The notes: generated from the sequence alone by a model not told the origin. 64,000 nt of DNA from Legionellaceae bacterium (GCA_029210265.1 JARGNP010000006.1:33330-97329), one strand, 5' to 3'; positions 53,836 through 63,197 are shown, numbered from the stretch's first letter. Program-made: numbers and translations.

Positions 53836-55500
53836 ATGTCCAACACCCCGAAGAAAGCATATTACAACGGTGGTTTAGTTTTAGATTTTTTACAATCACC
53901 TGAGTATGAACTAAAAGATGATATCCATACTGATGCACTCGCACGTGATTATGTACGCATGCATATGCAGCCATGGGAAGAGAAAGCATCACGTATTTTT
54001 ACATCAAGACGTATCCAAAAAGCGTTGTTTTACCAGTATGATTCAGAGTTTATTCGAGCGGTACGTCAAGTATATTTCGATGGATTTGTCTATGTCTATG
54101 AACAGTTAAAGGCACGGGAATCATCAAGATTACTAACACCGGCACAAAATAATCAAGCTCTTTTATTTCTCAGTAATTGTTTTACCGCGTTGCCTTTTAC
54201 TGCGCCACATATGTATGAATATTTTAGATTTCCTCAGTTAATTGAAAATAAATGGACTTTGGTTGATTACACCGTGCAGTTGATTGAATTAACGGAGCCA
54301 TGTCGAGCATTAAAAAATAAAGTGTTTGCTTACGGTTTTTCACCTTTAGTCGAACGACGCGCCTCAGCCCATCTTGTTTTTCCTGGAACCACGTATGTTG
54401 CGGATCGGGGCCATGTGACACAAATGCGCGCGAACATGGATGCTTTTTCAACCGCAGGGCGTAGTATCTATGAATCGGGGCATGTACGTGTCGGTATGTG
54501 GTGTGACAATCAGAACAAAATAAATAAAATAAAAACGCAGGCGCATGGCAATAGTCAAGGCGGGGCATTGACCTTACAATTAGCGATTCATCAAGGTGAT
54601 AAGCTCTCAGAAGCCTATGCTTTGAATCCTCCAGGTCTTTATGAATTAAATAAGCTTAATGATCCCTATGATCGTTGGGAGGAAGACGGTTTTCAAAGGC
54701 CGATTGTACGCGTGCAAGAAAACGCCGGTGATTGGGTACATGCGTATGGTAAGCGTAAACATGAGTGGTTACGTTTTTGTATCCAGCCGCCTGTGATTTC
54801 AAGTATATCAGGGCTCAATCATGTTTCTAATTTTACAGCACGCGCAGGCGTTAAAATTGCAAATAAGTGTTCTCGTCAGGCGAACGAAGAAAGAGAGGTC
54901 CGTGATGTATGGGTTTATTCACGTTTGCGTGCATTTTGCCTTTATTTAGGCTATTGGCACTATGTCCACATCATACGACCGATACAATTTCCAGTGGTTA
55001 TTATGCTGAGTGCATGGCTGTTGAGTTTTGTGTTGCCTTCTATTGTAGTAACACCCTTTTTAGTTGTTGTTGGCTTGGCTTGCCTGGCTCTTGCGGCCGT
55101 GGATTTATATGTGCATTGGACAGAAGAAGTTGTACCCGCAGAGCCACATCAATTGAGCACCCTTAGGGTTCCTAATATGGATTTATATCAAACAACGGGG
55201 GAAGCAAGCTATCGCCTGGATACGTTACGTGAGTATTATCATGTCAAGCACGAGGTTCTTAAAAAGAAAGTAAGCATGCCCTCATGTAATAGCCATGTGA
55301 GTTTTTTTAAAGAAAATGGTGATGATTATCCTAAAATGGATGTGTTAATGGATAGTCGAGGGGATGTGGTCGATCCGGCATCGCAAGTAAGAATCCAAGC
55401 AACATACGCCAAACTGGCTGATATTCGTGATACCTTGGCATGTTTAGATGATTATCATGCACTCGGTGAGCAGGAAGCACGTTACCGGGCTGGATTTTAG
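53836..55500 (+). CDS. Lipase-like (alpha/beta-hydrolase) membrane protein, candidate effector
   Basis: 554 residues, no signal peptide. Around residue 238 the segment AHGNSQGGALTLQLAIHQGD matches the nucleophile elbow G-x-S-x-G plus helix of lipases, and AYALNPPGLYELN follows, like the usual FNPPG turn after the elbow. Two membrane segments lie at ~387-405 and ~410-432, followed by ~120 polar residues. The catalytic Asp and His cannot be placed with certainty. A lipid hydrolase anchored in a host membrane is plausible but inferred. It is the first gene of the accessory block at the right end. Confidence 0.6.
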   Translation: MSNTPKKAYYNGGLVLDFLQSPEYELKDDIHTDALARDYVRMHMQPWEEKASRIFTSRRIQKALFYQYDSEFIRAVRQVYFDGFVYVYEQLKARESSRLLTPAQNNQALLFLSNCFTALPFTAPHMYEYFRFPQLIENKWTLVDYTVQLIELTEPCRALKNKVFAYGFSPLVERRASAHLVFPGTTYVADRGHVTQMRANMDAFSTAGRSIYESGHVRVGMWCDNQNKINKIKTQAHGNSQGGALTLQLAIHQGDKLSEAYALNPPGLYELNKLNDPYDRWEEDGFQRPIVRVQENAGDWVHAYGKRKHEWLRFCIQPPVISSISGLNHVSNFTARAGVKIANKCSRQANEEREVRDVWVYSRLRAFCLYLGYWHYVHIIRPIQFPVVIMLSAWLLSFVLPSIVVTPFLVVVGLACLALAAVDLYVHWTEEVVPAEPHQLSTLRVPNMDLYQTTGEASYRLDTLREYYHVKHEVLKKKVSMPSCNSHVSFFKENGDDYPKMDVLMDSRGDVVDPASQVRIQATYAKLADIRDTLACLDDYHALGEQEARYRAGF

Positions 55501-55531
55501 CCCTGATCTTCGTGTGAAAAACGGATGTTTC

Positions 55532-55576
55532 TATGTGATATGTGATATGTGATATGTGATATGTGATATATCACAT
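55532..55576 (+). repeat. Five tandem TATGTGA units ending in a palindrome
   Basis: TATGTGA is repeated at 55532, 55539, 55546, 55553 and 55560. The last unit leads into the perfect 16-bp palindrome ATGTGATATATCACAT (55561-55576). It lies between two convergent genes. Confidence 0.9.
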
Positions 55577-55605
55577 GCTCCTCGTTTATTTAAGCGGGGA
55601 GCATG
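55574..55605. terminator. Hairpin between convergent accessory genes
   Basis: CATGCTCC (55574-55581) pairs with GGAGCATG (55598-55605) over a 16-base loop. No T-run on either side; probably a bidirectional end structure. Confidence 0.5.
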
Positions 55606-55631
55606 TTAATAAGGCTTACACCATACTCAAG

Positions 55632-56267
55632 TTATGGTTGAGCTGTATGGGTAGATGAGTCATTTGGTAATGCGCTTGTCACAAGACTACCTACGAAATC
55701 AACGGCATTGACGAAAGGACTAGCAATGGCCATAAGGGATAATTTGCAAGCTTCACCCATCATGGCATTCGCTTCTTTGAGCAAAACACTTGATTCGGGG
55801 AGAGCTTCTTGTTGCGCTTCCTGTGTTGTTGGCGTTGCTAAGGATGAAAGATATTTACCCATAGCGACAAGATAAGAGCACAGTTTGTCAACAGCAAGCA
55901 GGAGCAAAACCACAGGGGCAACAACGATCGATGACGCTGAGAATAAAGCACCTGACACTGAATCGAAGGGCTGAAATGGTTTGATGGATTCATGAGCATC
56001 AAGAGCAGCATTAGCATCGCGAAGAGTACTACGTGCATGATTAACCGCCTCAGAAGTTTTATTAAAAGCAGTATAAAGAGCATCATCAACCGTGAACCGA
56101 TTACCATCAAGCGCTGCATCAGCAACATCATGAGCAATCTGAGCTGTCATAAATTCACTTTCAGCTGTCTCTCGCTGATTGTTAAGCTCCGTTCTAACGC
56201 GGTCATGTATAAAATATTTTCCAGTAACGCCGGTATAGCTTAGTAATTTTTTATCATCAAAAAACAT
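55632..56267 (-). CDS. Small membrane-associated protein of unknown function
   Basis: 211 residues. The N-terminal ~95 residues are hydrophilic with a helical, coiled-coil-like pattern (TAESEFMTAQIAHDVADAAL). A strong hydrophobic stretch at ~108-125 (FSASSIVVAPVVLLLLAV) is followed by a second amphipathic or hydrophobic region at ~175-200. No domain recognised. It has no neighbour in the same unit; its 3' end faces the lipase-like gene. AT-rich codon use fits the accessory block. Effector status is possible but unsupported. Confidence 0.55.
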   Translation of the reverse strand: MFFDDKKLLSYTGVTGKYFIHDRVRTELNNQRETAESEFMTAQIAHDVADAALDGNRFTVDDALYTAFNKTSEAVNHARSTLRDANAALDAHESIKPFQPFDSVSGALFSASSIVVAPVVLLLLAVDKLCSYLVAMGKYLSSLATPTTQEAQQEALPESSVLLKEANAMMGEACKLSLMAIASPFVNAVDFVGSLVTSALPNDSSTHTAQP

Positions 56268-56474
56268 ACATCCTCACAATATTTAAGTTAAGTCGAAATC
56301 AATGATACACTGTGCTTAAATAATAGGCAAGTTGTTTTTGGCTGTGTGTAGGTAACAACGTGATGAAATCTCCTGAACTGTGGAGGTGTGTTGCTATGCT
56401 TAAGTTTATTCTTGTTTAGAAATTGAGGCACAGCTGTGCCCCAAGGGTTCGTTGAGATGCTTAGAAAATGAACA

Positions 56475-57296
56475 TCAAGGTTTTGCATCAGTATTCTCGT
56501 TCCATTCAAGCGCTTTAGCGTACGCTTGGTTACCTGCAAAGAAAAGCCCACCCGCCAGAGCCGACGTGACAGAGCGTGCTCCCGCGCCTTTAAAAAACCT
56601 GACGGTGCGCTCAGCAGGTTTTAAATCGGGGCATTCTTGAAACATCGAGCGTATCAAGTTGGGATAGCTGGCTGAAGGCGCGTTCGGTTTGGCCAGCTTA
56701 TCTTGTTTCATGATACGCAAGCGATTGACCGGCGCACTGATAACACCAAACAAACCCGCAGAAACCACCAGTCCAGCAGCATCAGCGATTAATTGATTGC
56801 ACCCCGCTTCTTTAAAACGTTTACTTAAGATAGGGATAGCCTCCAGGTACATGGGGACCCATGCGCCTTCACGTGCCATCATACTTACGGTGCCACGGAA
56901 AAACCCCTGTACACCATAATACTTGTACATGGTACTTGCTGTTTGGGTCATAGAAGTTTTTGTGGTGAGTTGCGTTTGAGCAATGCTTTCAAAAGGACAT
57001 ATGGTCAAACCTGCGAGCATGCCACCCACGGAGGCCGTCCAGAAACGTTTCCACTCGGAGGCCTCGGGTTTATCGCCTCCCAGTAAATGCTTTGTGGTGA
57101 AGGCAGTGGCACAATTAATGGTGCCGGCACCCGCAAGGGAACGAGCTCCGGTAAATGGTTTTGACCAAGGCATCGGTGTGCCGGTTGTTTGGCTGGCAAC
57201 TAAATTAATGCCGGGGGTGACGGTTGTCATCACGCAGGCACCTAAGATAGAGCCTTTGGTCAGAGGAGATTCAAAAAAATCGCGTGTTGTTTTCAT
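56475..57296 (-). CDS. Mitochondrial carrier family-like protein, candidate effector
   Basis: 273 residues that resemble three ~90-residue carrier units. The second unit has GGMLAGLTICPFESIAQTQL and then YYGVQGFFRGTVSMMAREG, which fits Px[DE]xx..Q and the G-x-x-G-F-[FY]-[RK]-G step of mitochondrial carriers. The third has GVISAPVNRLRIMKQ and RFFKGAGAR. The first unit is degenerate. Such carriers are eukaryotic; Legionella LncP (a nucleotide carrier placed in host mitochondria by Dot/Icm) is the known precedent. The ATG at 57296 is preceded by GGAAG, which is embedded in a long inverted repeat. Family assignment is good; transport and export are inference. Confidence 0.75.
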   Translation of the reverse strand: MKTTRDFFESPLTKGSILGACVMTTVTPGINLVASQTTGTPMPWSKPFTGARSLAGAGTINCATAFTTKHLLGGDKPEASEWKRFWTASVGGMLAGLTICPFESIAQTQLTTKTSMTQTASTMYKYYGVQGFFRGTVSMMAREGAWVPMYLEAIPILSKRFKEAGCNQLIADAAGLVVSAGLFGVISAPVNRLRIMKQDKLAKPNAPSASYPNLIRSMFQECPDLKPAERTVRFFKGAGARSVTSALAGGLFFAGNQAYAKALEWNENTDAKP

Positions 57297-57298
57297 AG

Positions 57299-57413
57299 AT
57301 ATTATCTTCCAATAAATTAGCAAAAAAGAGCATAAATGGGTGCCTGCATGAGTCTTCGCCTAGAAAGGCGCAGACGGTTGCTCCCAACTAAGCTAAAGGC
57401 TCGAAGATAATAT
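57299..57413 (-). promoter_or_regulatory. Inverted repeat that would hide the carrier gene's ribosome binding site
   Basis: On the transcribed strand, ATATTATCTTC (from 57413) is perfectly complementary to GAAGATAATAT (ending at 57299), which contains the GGAAG ribosome binding site just before the ATG. Between them lies a further hairpin (GTCT..AGAC arms, about 57352-57375). Pairing would block initiation, so this leader may be a cis-acting switch. It could also be the terminal repeats of a small mobile element. Confidence 0.45.
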
Positions 57414-57620
57414 GAAGGACAATTGATAAAAGAACAGATGAAATTACAGATAGCAGAACAACAACCGCATGCGTGCTGGAGAAGGCGTGACTTGATGTGG
57501 TGTTGCTTTGATTGTTCATGGTTGATTAGAACAAAATTATTGCAGATGAATCAAACTTATCAAACTAAAACAGGAAGATCAAGAGCCGCTGTTGTGTGCA
57601 TTAATATGGCGTATTGATAA
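57414..57620. other. Intergenic DNA without a visible gene
   Basis: Together with the leader structure this forms a gap of about 320 bases. A plus-strand frame (57423-57617) starts with TTG, lacks an SD and resembles no protein family, so I do not call it. It probably holds the promoter of the carrier gene and the 3' flank of the large SecA-like gene. Both neighbours are on the minus strand. Confidence 0.5.
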
Positions 57621-60600
57621 TTAAACTGGAGGCAATAAAATCGTTCCAGTATCAAGATCACCCTCTTCTGGCGGAGTTGGCTCTTCACCTGAGCCATCAA
57701 AACAAGCAGCTTTTTTCGCGCTTAACCATTCACTCCATTCTTCTATCCAACGAGAGATGGTTGCATATAACGTTGCGAATAGGTCCCGCTCACCATGTAA
57801 CGTAGCCATTAAATCTGGAAATAAATGACCACGACCTTCTCGCCAAGCATGGTAGTCTGCAAACAAAGGTCGCTCTCCACGCAGGGTTGCTCGTGTTCTT
57901 GGGAATAACGTTGAGTATACTCGCGCTTGGCCATCATCGGATGGATCATAATCACGCTGAACTTTGATGGGTTGTCTTTGGGGCGTAAAAAATCGTTGTT
58001 GCGCCATCAAGGCACTGTAAATTTTATTGATGTTTTTTGTTTGTTTCTCAGAATCAGATACCACCAAGTTAACCGGAACAGCATCCACCCATGTTTTTGT
58101 AAAATTGTTAAATATTTGTGTGAATTGTTCCTGATTTTCAGCGTCAACAGCGTCTAATAATTGTTGTCGATGGGGTTCCCAATCTTTCTGCATGTTGCCT
58201 AAAAAGGTTTGCCATTCCAGCAAACGTTCAACGCGTGCTTCATTTGAGCAACGCTCGCAATCATCTATAAATTGTTGCGTAATATCTTCCAAAAACAATG
58301 CATAAAGTGAACTCACTTCTTTCTGAAACGTCGCGGTTCGTTGTCGTTGTTTTTGCGATTTAATCACTTCGTTGTGGACATTATAGGTATCGCCATTGAG
58401 CGGATAATCTGCGTCAGATTTATTGGGAATCATCCGGTATTCACCGGGTTTACCCATGCGTGCCGTACGTCCCTTGATTTGTATCTCATCTTCCTCTGTG
58501 GGTACATACGCGGCGATGACGGATAAATTATCAGCATTAATATCAACACCACGACCCAGCATGCCCGCGGTTGATATGGTCACAAAACCAGGTGCGCCCG
58601 CTTGTTGTATGGCTTTGATCTCATCTTGCTTACTCGTCAAGCCGTGCACGCATTGAAGCTGAAGTTGTTCTACGGTCCGCATAAAATCTTCATCATCTTG
58701 AAGTGCTTGATGAAGCCGCAAGCTCTGTTGGTCATCTTTGCAAATTAATAACACAGGGCTATTAGATTTTAAATTTTTAATAATAGAGCGCTTAATAAAT
58801 ATAATTTGTTGAGCTTCGTTTTTTGCGAGCCAGGTGTTTTTTTCTTCTCGAATGAGGGGTTTTTCTCGTGGCATGATTAAATAGTGATATTTCTCATAAT
58901 TAATATCGTCCTGGTTACTGAGCGGTGCTTCACTTCGCGTTGTACCACTGACGCCATAAATGGAGCCTTCATCATAACGCGCCATAAAGGAGACTGGGAA
59001 CGACGCGCGAAGTGTCTTGTTTTCAGGCATAATAACGAACGCCTCTCTTGTGTTATCCTCAAGGCGATTTAATTGGATATTTTCTTTAGCGCAAAGGCAT
59101 TGATGCACGCCGTCTGCAAAGGAGCTGCCTTCAACGGGACGTCCATTATCGAGGACCAAAACTTTACGCGAGTAACGCGCATGGCCTTCGGTATCCCGAA
59201 TAAGGTATAATTTGTTTTTCTCAGGCTCCGTCAAAATGTAATCTTTATCTGCCTTCATCCGTAAGGCGGTGTGTGCTGAGCGTAACCATGTTTTGATTTG
59301 CGCCGGATCGTTATCTTGCAGTTCTGCCAATCCAGCTTTGTGCATGCGATTCAAAACGTTTTGATTAATATAATCAATAAAATCATCAACATGATTGTTG
59401 GGATCAAAATCTTCATCGGGATCTAAGGATAGACGCTCTATAAACTTAACGAGATTTGGATATATCCAAACAAAGCCTGCCAGTTGTTTAGATTGGGCTG
59501 CATAGTTATAAGAATCTTTACTTTTGTCATGGATGAATTTATCGACCTCATCCACTAAAAGACAACGTTTATCTTTTCTTTCATCGAGATAGGCGAAGGG
59601 ACGATGTTCAATATCGCTTCGGTTACGTAATAAGAGTAACTGGCTATTATCGGTAAAATTAACGCCGCCTTTTTGATAGAGTTGCGATGGTGTGTCTAAA
59701 GAGATCAAACTGGTGGGTATGTTTAATGCGGTAAAAAATTGTTTGTAAGACAAATAGTCACGCTCGGCCAGTTGCATATCGCTGGTTAAAAAATCAACTG
59801 TTTTTCCTTGGGCAGCTTGGCACGCGGCCAGCGTCATCATGATACGAGATTTACCTTCGCCTGTATCAATTTGACTAATTAAGCGATTTTCCGGATTAAC
59901 CATTTTGGCATACAGGGCCATAACTTGGGTGGTGTTTAATTCTTGACTGACGCGTGTAGGAGGCGTGTCATGACTCAGTTGAGATGCAGTTCTTGCCATC
60001 ATTTCTACACACAGGCAAACTAATTTTAATTTATCTGGATCGCTCAAGGGCATACTTTGACGCAGCGTATGAAATTCTTCGGTGAGAGCTTGAATTGATT
60101 TTATGCGGTTGCTCTTGAGTTGTTCATCGAGCTGTAGACCTGTTTCATCTGTAAAGATCTTGCTGACACCGACAAACTGATCTTGTTGTCGTTTGTATTG
60201 TGCGATATTAAAAGCATACTCTAATTTTCTATCGCCATACGGTTTTAGGCTAAATGCCGCATATTTTTCTTCAAATATATGATTATCGTCTAACCAGTCG
60301 GTGAGTGTTTCAACATTGGGGTAAGGGGGTGTTTGGCATCGCGTGGCAAATGTTTGATATTTGCTTTCATCTTCTAAAAACAGTGTAATCAACGACTCTA
60401 AACCATCAATCGATTGGTTGTTATCAATTAAACGGCTCAGAAATTTAATCATAAAGAGCTGCTGCTCGGAGGGCATGCGATTAATCTGAGTCATTAGTTG
60501 ACTTAATTTAATGGGGCGCTGATGGTAATGGGCTATAAGAGAATAGATAACAAACATATTATCTTTTTTATGCCTATCTTGGCTTGGTTCTAGAATCTGG

Positions 60601-63197
60601 CTTAAACGCACAAGATTTTGGCCAAAATCTAATACGTGTCTCATATAGTCTTCTGAATTTGTATCCGGCATATGATTAAAATAGGTGAGTAGATAATGCC
60701 TTGTTTGTGGGTGTGTGCTGGCTACTTGATTCAGTTGTTCGATTAACATATGTATGCTTTCAGCATCGATTGATGTTGCATTCAAGACGATGGTTGCCAA
60801 TGTTTCTTGAAGTGCCAGAGGAGCTAGTTTTAAGTGGGGTCTTTGGGTTAACGGCTTAATGTCTTGAATAAACACGGTAAATTTATTAAGTAAATTCACA
60901 GAAGATTTTTCAATGTCATTGCGTATAAAAATTTGACTGAATCCTTCGAGCGTTCGTTTTTTTATGATGAGATCAATGAGTGTTGGTAACGCTGTATAGT
61001 TTCCGGCAACAGCTTCTTGCATTTCATTCAACTGCTCTGTAAATAATGTAAAGTCCTCAGGTGTGATGAGGTGTTTCAAATTCACGAGCTGCTCATTGAG
61101 TGCTGTTAAATAAGTATTTGCGTGGGGGATGTTTTGTTGAACAATCGCAGATTCCACGCTGATAATAGCGGTAGTTGCGGCCTCAGGAAACGAGCATGCT
61201 TTTACTTGAGTAATTTCATCTTCAGTTAAACCAAAAGCAACATCACGAATTTGTTTTGCTTTCTTTTCAAAATATTCATCCGAAAACCAAGGTGCGAATT
61301 GCTCATGTAAGTGATCAAGAAGCTGTAATTGCCAATGATTATCTTCAATATCTTCAAAGGTGGTGACGTATTGAATCAGTTCGGCCAAGGTTGTCGATGT
61401 TAAATCGTTGTTTGTTTGAATGTCATAAAATAACTCAAAACAAAAATCTAATCGTTCTTCATTTTCTTGAGACAGCACATCGGGCCATCCAGATAAGGCA
61501 TGCTTAATATCATCCATTGTGAGAAGATTAAACGTACTTAAATGAGGGGCAAGTAAGGTGAATTTTGGCGAAAGAGCGCGATCAGCACGACGAATCGCAT
61601 TATCATCACTCATGCTTTCTACAGCATATTCACCACCTACGAACCGATAAAAATGATATTGCAGTTCAATGTATGCGTTAAGGCTCAGTTTTTGCCATAC
61701 GTTATCTATTAAATAGAATTTTTCACCATGCTCTAGAGCGTTACCTAGATTGACGGACAACAGACTCATTCTGTTTGCTAGGATGACTAGATAACGGGGA
61801 TAGAATACGTTATTTTCAATTTCCTGAACAATCGTTCCTAACAGGACAAAGTTCGGTAAACGAGGCTGTTGGTGAAAAATAGCAACCTGCTCGTTGGTGT
61901 ATGCTTCATTCTTAAAACGGATGCCAGGAGTAGGAGTAAATTCCATCAAATAACAGAACTTATCCCATCCCTCTAATTCTTGTTGTTCAACGATCATCGT
62001 GCTGGCGTAATGATTATCTCGTGTTGTATTGGCGGCTAATATACGAAGCATTTTTGTGCGTGCTTCATCATTTAGGGCTATTTTATTTAAACGTATTAAC
62101 GCTTGATTATAAAATTCAATGGAATTACGCTTGGGTTGATACGCAATGTATCGCCAAAACGAAGCCATGTTTTTGCCAGATATCGTAGGAGCACGATCGT
62201 TTGATCGAAAACCATATTTCTCTAATCCAAGATGATATCCAGGTGTAGGGTTGTGGTAAAAACCTTCTTGATCCAAGTTCATACTTGGCAGCATAAATCC
62301 ACAAGGACGTTGATCATACGCATAATCGGTGATAGCACGAATGGCTTCATGACTTGTCGCTAAAGGTAATTGGGGTAGTGCCTGCCATTGACGAGTTCTA
62401 TCTTCTTTTTTTAAGCGGGGGTTGCTTAAAACGGTTTCCCATCGGCCTAATAAGATAATCGGGTTGACTGATTCGGTGTGTAATTCGCGTGAAAATTCTG
62501 GTGTATAATATTCGAGCCCCATATCTTGAATGATGTTAGAAAAACGAATGAAGGCATCGTTTAATTGCGACTCAGTACAGTAAGCACCTTGTTCCGATAT
62601 GCGTTTGCTTTGAAGCAATGCATACCATTCAGCTTGAGGCCCATGAAACGATAATGCATCGGCAGGTGATGTATTCAATTCATCCTGATTTGTTAAAGTG
62701 ATCGCTAAGACATGATTGTTATCTTTGGGTTGAAATTTGGCGTAATATTCGCTGAAATGTAGTACATCACACACACCGCCGCCGTGGGGGTTCTTGGTCA
62801 AAAGAAACCCTGAAGGCAAGTGTTGAAAATCAATACCGCTACTAAACTGGAGACGATGGTTTATAATTTTTTCACATGAATCCATCGTTAAATAATGCAC
62901 GTGTGGGTTTTCTATGCCTTGTGGAGTCTGAAAAATGTGGTGGTAACGAGGGTTCGTGATTTGTTGGTTCACAGGGCGTGGATAATTGCCAAATAAAACA
63001 TCCCAAAATTGCGCATCTTCGTCAGTGAAGCTATTTCCACATTGTTCGCGCAATCGTTGAGTAAATTGATTTTTATCAACCAGCTGTATGGGAAGATCTG
63101 GTGCAGCGAAGGCCTCGTGTTGATTTTCAACCGCTGTTGAGATCTCACTGATGTATTCAACTTGCACTTGAGCTGGTGTATGTTCTTTAGGCATCAC
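57621..63197 (-). CDS. Giant protein with a SecA-like ATPase core, candidate effector
   Basis: 1,858 residues. Residues ~1085-1620 resemble the SecA motor: QIDTGEGKSRIM (Walker A, ~1110), TSDMQLAERDY, the SecA-type box LLVDEVDKFI (~1215), VSGTTRSEAPL, and in the second RecA-like half TAGMLGRGVDI and QIKGRTARMG. The first ~1,080 residues are helical and unassigned. The tail repeats ATLRGERPLFADYHA and ATLHGERDLFATLYA, then ends with an acidic EEPTPPEEGDLD near the C-terminus, like the E-block of some Dot/Icm substrates. True SecA is ~900 residues with a PPXD, scaffold and zinc tail, which I do not see here. It is therefore not the housekeeping translocase. Whether it moves proteins or nucleic acid is unknown. 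Confidence 0.7.
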   Translation of the reverse strand: MMPKEHTPAQVQVEYISEISTAVENQHEAFAAPDLPIQLVDKNQFTQRLREQCGNSFTDEDAQFWDVLFGNYPRPVNQQITNPRYHHIFQTPQGIENPHVHYLTMDSCEKIINHRLQFSSGIDFQHLPSGFLLTKNPHGGGVCDVLHFSEYYAKFQPKDNNHVLAITLTNQDELNTSPADALSFHGPQAEWYALLQSKRISEQGAYCTESQLNDAFIRFSNIIQDMGLEYYTPEFSRELHTESVNPIILLGRWETVLSNPRLKKEDRTRQWQALPQLPLATSHEAIRAITDYAYDQRPCGFMLPSMNLDQEGFYHNPTPGYHLGLEKYGFRSNDRAPTISGKNMASFWRYIAYQPKRNSIEFYNQALIRLNKIALNDEARTKMLRILAANTTRDNHYASTMIVEQQELEGWDKFCYLMEFTPTPGIRFKNEAYTNEQVAIFHQQPRLPNFVLLGTIVQEIENNVFYPRYLVILANRMSLLSVNLGNALEHGEKFYLIDNVWQKLSLNAYIELQYHFYRFVGGEYAVESMSDDNAIRRADRALSPKFTLLAPHLSTFNLLTMDDIKHALSGWPDVLSQENEERLDFCFELFYDIQTNNDLTSTTLAELIQYVTTFEDIEDNHWQLQLLDHLHEQFAPWFSDEYFEKKAKQIRDVAFGLTEDEITQVKACSFPEAATTAIISVESAIVQQNIPHANTYLTALNEQLVNLKHLITPEDFTLFTEQLNEMQEAVAGNYTALPTLIDLIIKKRTLEGFSQIFIRNDIEKSSVNLLNKFTVFIQDIKPLTQRPHLKLAPLALQETLATIVLNATSIDAESIHMLIEQLNQVASTHPQTRHYLLTYFNHMPDTNSEDYMRHVLDFGQNLVRLSQILEPSQDRHKKDNMFVIYSLIAHYHQRPIKLSQLMTQINRMPSEQQLFMIKFLSRLIDNNQSIDGLESLITLFLEDESKYQTFATRCQTPPYPNVETLTDWLDDNHIFEEKYAAFSLKPYGDRKLEYAFNIAQYKRQQDQFVGVSKIFTDETGLQLDEQLKSNRIKSIQALTEEFHTLRQSMPLSDPDKLKLVCLCVEMMARTASQLSHDTPPTRVSQELNTTQVMALYAKMVNPENRLISQIDTGEGKSRIMMTLAACQAAQGKTVDFLTSDMQLAERDYLSYKQFFTALNIPTSLISLDTPSQLYQKGGVNFTDNSQLLLLRNRSDIEHRPFAYLDERKDKRCLLVDEVDKFIHDKSKDSYNYAAQSKQLAGFVWIYPNLVKFIERLSLDPDEDFDPNNHVDDFIDYINQNVLNRMHKAGLAELQDNDPAQIKTWLRSAHTALRMKADKDYILTEPEKNKLYLIRDTEGHARYSRKVLVLDNGRPVEGSSFADGVHQCLCAKENIQLNRLEDNTREAFVIMPENKTLRASFPVSFMARYDEGSIYGVSGTTRSEAPLSNQDDINYEKYHYLIMPREKPLIREEKNTWLAKNEAQQIIFIKRSIIKNLKSNSPVLLICKDDQQSLRLHQALQDDEDFMRTVEQLQLQCVHGLTSKQDEIKAIQQAGAPGFVTISTAGMLGRGVDINADNLSVIAAYVPTEEDEIQIKGRTARMGKPGEYRMIPNKSDADYPLNGDTYNVHNEVIKSQKQRQRTATFQKEVSSLYALFLEDITQQFIDDCERCSNEARVERLLEWQTFLGNMQKDWEPHRQQLLDAVDAENQEQFTQIFNNFTKTWVDAVPVNLVVSDSEKQTKNINKIYSALMAQQRFFTPQRQPIKVQRDYDPSDDGQARVYSTLFPRTRATLRGERPLFADYHAWREGRGHLFPDLMATLHGERDLFATLYATISRWIEEWSEWLSAKKAACFDGSGEEPTPPEEGDLDTGTILLPPV

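Noticed and set aside
55561..55576. Possible CRP/FNR site (TGTGA..TCACA)
   Set aside because: The arms are spaced by 4 bases instead of 6, and there is no promoter or gene start nearby.
57330..57400. Minus-strand sequence resembling a tRNA D-arm (TTTAGCTTAGTTGGGAGC)
   Set aside because: No T-arm (GGTTCRA) and no proper acceptor or anticodon stem follows; the span is too short for a tRNA. At most a remnant.
57423..57617. Plus-strand frame of 64 codons
   Set aside because: TTG start, no SD, composition unlike neighbours, no family resemblance.
57621..63197. Housekeeping SecA
   Set aside because: Twice the size, long unrelated N-terminus and no typical C-terminal region; only the motor core matches.
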